From the IMG/VR virus record IMGVR_UViG_3300021091_000516, positions 1-20,345 of that record: a stretch of DNA of 20,345 nt; one strand, written 5' to 3'. Source of the stretch: a virus. The notes under the pieces were generated by a model that was not told where the DNA came from, ran no database searches, and worked only from the letters and a program-made list of their open reading frames with translations. Shown piece by piece: positions 18,742 to 20,345 of the stretch (positions are counted from its first letter, which is position 1; the number at the start of each line of letters is the position of its first letter). The translations under genes were made by a program, and so were the position numbers.

Positions 18742-20345
18742 TTAGTTGCGATTGGAGAGGTAAGCCCGACGAGCCTCCTGTAAGGCTGCGCGAACTCTTG
18801 CTGCCGGTACACTGGCCATATTGCCAGCACTGTCGTTGTCGTACAGGCCGCGGCCACCAGGGCCTTCTAATGACGCCCATTCACTAGCAATGTCTAGGTG
18901 AGCGGCGTTGATGTCGTTGCTCTTGCCACGAATGTAATCAGCAAGGGCAGGTCGCTTAGTGCCAAGCACTAATGCCATTGCCATGGCGTTTTGATTGGCC
19001 GGTGTCATTAGTGCATTAGGTGACAATCCAGCTTCTCTACGTGCCCTGGCAAGTACGCCTGGTGTGAATTGATAGGCGCCAACTGCAAACACACGGTTGC
19101 GCTTTTGCATGTCCTCAACCACGCCAATAGGCAGAGCAGTCAAGTTAGGAATTGGATTGCTGTCACCAGCACGGCCACGGTTCACGCTGTTCCAACCGCC
19201 TTCACCGCTGCGGAGCACTCCCAGCAAACCTCCCATGCCACCGGTCACAGCTATTGGTTGAGTTGTTGCCGCAGCCGCAGGGGGCACAAAGGCATCAAGC
19301 ACGGTGCTGGCAAATTTCAGACCAAGCGTTTGCGCTATTGGCAGGTAGCGGTTGGTAGGCATCATGGCCAAGCCACCACTGCCTGTCGGGGCTTGTGACA
19401 CCAGGTCACCGCCATCAAGCTCTTGCAGGCGTTTTTGTGTTTCGTCGTCTAGGGGAATGCCATGCAACTGCATTTGCCTGGTAAAAAACGCGCTGGGCTT
19501 TAGGCCGGTGCGGCGAATGATTTGCCGTGTTGCATTGTCCAGAGGCTTACCAGCAAGGATTGAATCCAGCTGGTCGCCCATGCGTTTCTTGTCGTAAAGA
19601 GGTTCTGTCTCAGCGCGACGACGCAGCGTTGCGTTTTGCGAAGCTCCCCTTGAACCACCCCGGCCTTGCAAGCCTTGAATGATGGTTTCGGGTGTGGCGC
19701 CAGGCGGGGCTTGTCGTTGTTGCTGAGGCAAGGACTTGCTGAGCGCATTGCCGTATAAGTCGCCTAGCTGTCTTGTGAGGTCTTGGCCTGGGGTCTTCCG
19801 AATTAAGTCATCGCCTGATCTGTACAAGTTGCCCAGCGTTTCATACAGCTCCCTAGCTTCTTTTGGAGTAAAAGTGGCACCACCGTCTGAGCTGCCGCGA
19901 GCGTATTGAGCTTCAAGGCGTGTCTTTAAGTCATTTTGCAAACCACGTAAAACTTGATAGTTGGCTTTGTTGCCTTCCCGGTTGCGGCTTTCTTGATTAG
20001 CCAGAAAACCTTTAGCGGCGCTAAAGCTGATTTGCCCTGATTCTTGCAATTGCTTAATGCGTTGCGTAAAATCAGCATTGGTGTTTTGCGCCATCTCAGC
20101 CCACAGGTTTATTGCATTTTTTTCTTGCACTGGCTGCACGTAACCAGTATTGATTCCTGAGGTGTGCTTTTTAACGGCCTCTTCATAAGCCAAAGCCTTG
20201 CTTGGATCATTGGCGTAAAACTGACGGCCACGAGCTAGCAAGATTTCTTCCGTGGCTTCAATCTTGGCAGGATCTGCCAGGACCTCTGGTGTAAAAGCAT
20301 TTGCAATGTCAACCCTTACTTGTTCCTGTGCCTCACGGCTATCAA
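18742..20345 (-). CDS. Internal virion protein with C-terminal lysozyme-like domain, cut by window edge
   Basis: The frame stays open through the right edge (533 residues visible; the N-terminus is outside). The first visible part is helical and charged, like a virion scaffold or channel protein, with Gln/Pro and Gly/Arg-rich spacers. The C-terminal about 200 residues carry a lysozyme/transglycosylase-like signature: 'VLRSGEGGWNSVNRGRAGDS' with a Glu in the catalytic position, 'RVFAVGAYQFTPGVLARARR', 'AGLSPNALMTPANQNAMAMA' and 'GPGGRGLYDNDSAGN'. Such a domain opens peptidoglycan when the virion injects DNA, comparable in role to the lytic domain in T7 gp16, although there it belongs to the largest protein. 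A TAA three bases before the next ATG couples it to the 1764-aa gene. Confidence 0.82.
   Translation of the reverse strand, partial: DSREAQEQVRVDIANAFTPEVLADPAKIEATEEILLARGRQFYANDPSKALAYEEAVKKHTSGINTGYVQPVQEKNAINLWAEMAQNTNADFTQRIKQLQESGQISFSAAKGFLANQESRNREGNKANYQVLRGLQNDLKTRLEAQYARGSSDGGATFTPKEARELYETLGNLYRSGDDLIRKTPGQDLTRQLGDLYGNALSKSLPQQQRQAPPGATPETIIQGLQGRGGSRGASQNATLRRRAETEPLYDKKRMGDQLDSILAGKPLDNATRQIIRRTGLKPSAFFTRQMQLHGIPLDDETQKRLQELDGGDLVSQAPTGSGGLAMMPTNRYLPIAQTLGLKFASTVLDAFVPPAAAATTQPIAVTGGMGGLLGVLRSGEGGWNSVNRGRAGDSNPIPNLTALPIGVVEDMQKRNRVFAVGAYQFTPGVLARARREAGLSPNALMTPANQNAMAMALVLGTKRPALADYIRGKSNDINAAHLDIASEWASLEGPGGRGLYDNDSAGNMASVPAARVRAALQEARRAYLSNRN

Overview
This window looks like part of a temperate, T7-like tailed phage or prophage (podovirus-type). 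The most likely hosts are picocyanobacteria such as Synechococcus or Cyanobium, or other aquatic bacteria. The sequence is GC-rich and densely packed, with many 1-8 nt gene overlaps. The phage assignment rests on a T7-type large terminase, a tail fibre with a T7-type N-terminal domain, two very large internal-virion-type proteins, an endolysin and a tyrosine integrase. The host assignment is weaker: it rests on the small 'structural-tail' proteins (positions 8898-9053, 9784-9921 and 9921-10235), which resemble families I associate with aquatic and cyanobacterial phages.

Layout. (1) 1-4600, all leftward: the N-terminal 128 residues of an integrase at the left edge, preceded by about eighteen small genes, mostly of unknown function. 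Several are too short to be obvious (41-52 aa). A DUF551-like and a DUF6378-like protein are recognisable. The right half of this block (3233-4680) is built as units of gene stop, 8-11 nt, GC-rich hairpin, a CCACCACAC leader, and the next start. (2) 4601-5457: an 857-bp gene-free control region with a 10-bp tandem repeat, an AT-rich segment rich in palindromes, two T7-promoter-like cores, a 20-bp perfect palindrome and two G-quadruplex-type tracts on opposite strands. It separates divergent transcription units and is a candidate origin, packaging or early-promoter region. (3) 5458-9053, rightward: small terminase, large terminase, an unknown protein, a two-domain endolysin, an unknown protein, a 16-aa Gly/Lys peptide and a basic phage protein. 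(4) 9094-20345, leftward: small membrane or holin candidates, two small phage proteins (one DUF7936-like), the tail fibre with a C-terminal S74 chaperone, a 1764-aa internal virion protein and a lysozyme-like internal virion protein cut by the right edge. A hairpin followed by a T-run on the minus strand sits where units 3 and 4 converge.

How it works together. The right part is the late module: ejection proteins, adsorption fibre, packaging motor and lysis enzymes. The unusual point is that packaging and lysis run on the opposite strand from the virion genes, whereas classical T7-like phages transcribe everything in one direction. The left part is probably the early and lysogeny-related module, with an integrase promoter that overlaps an inverted repeat.
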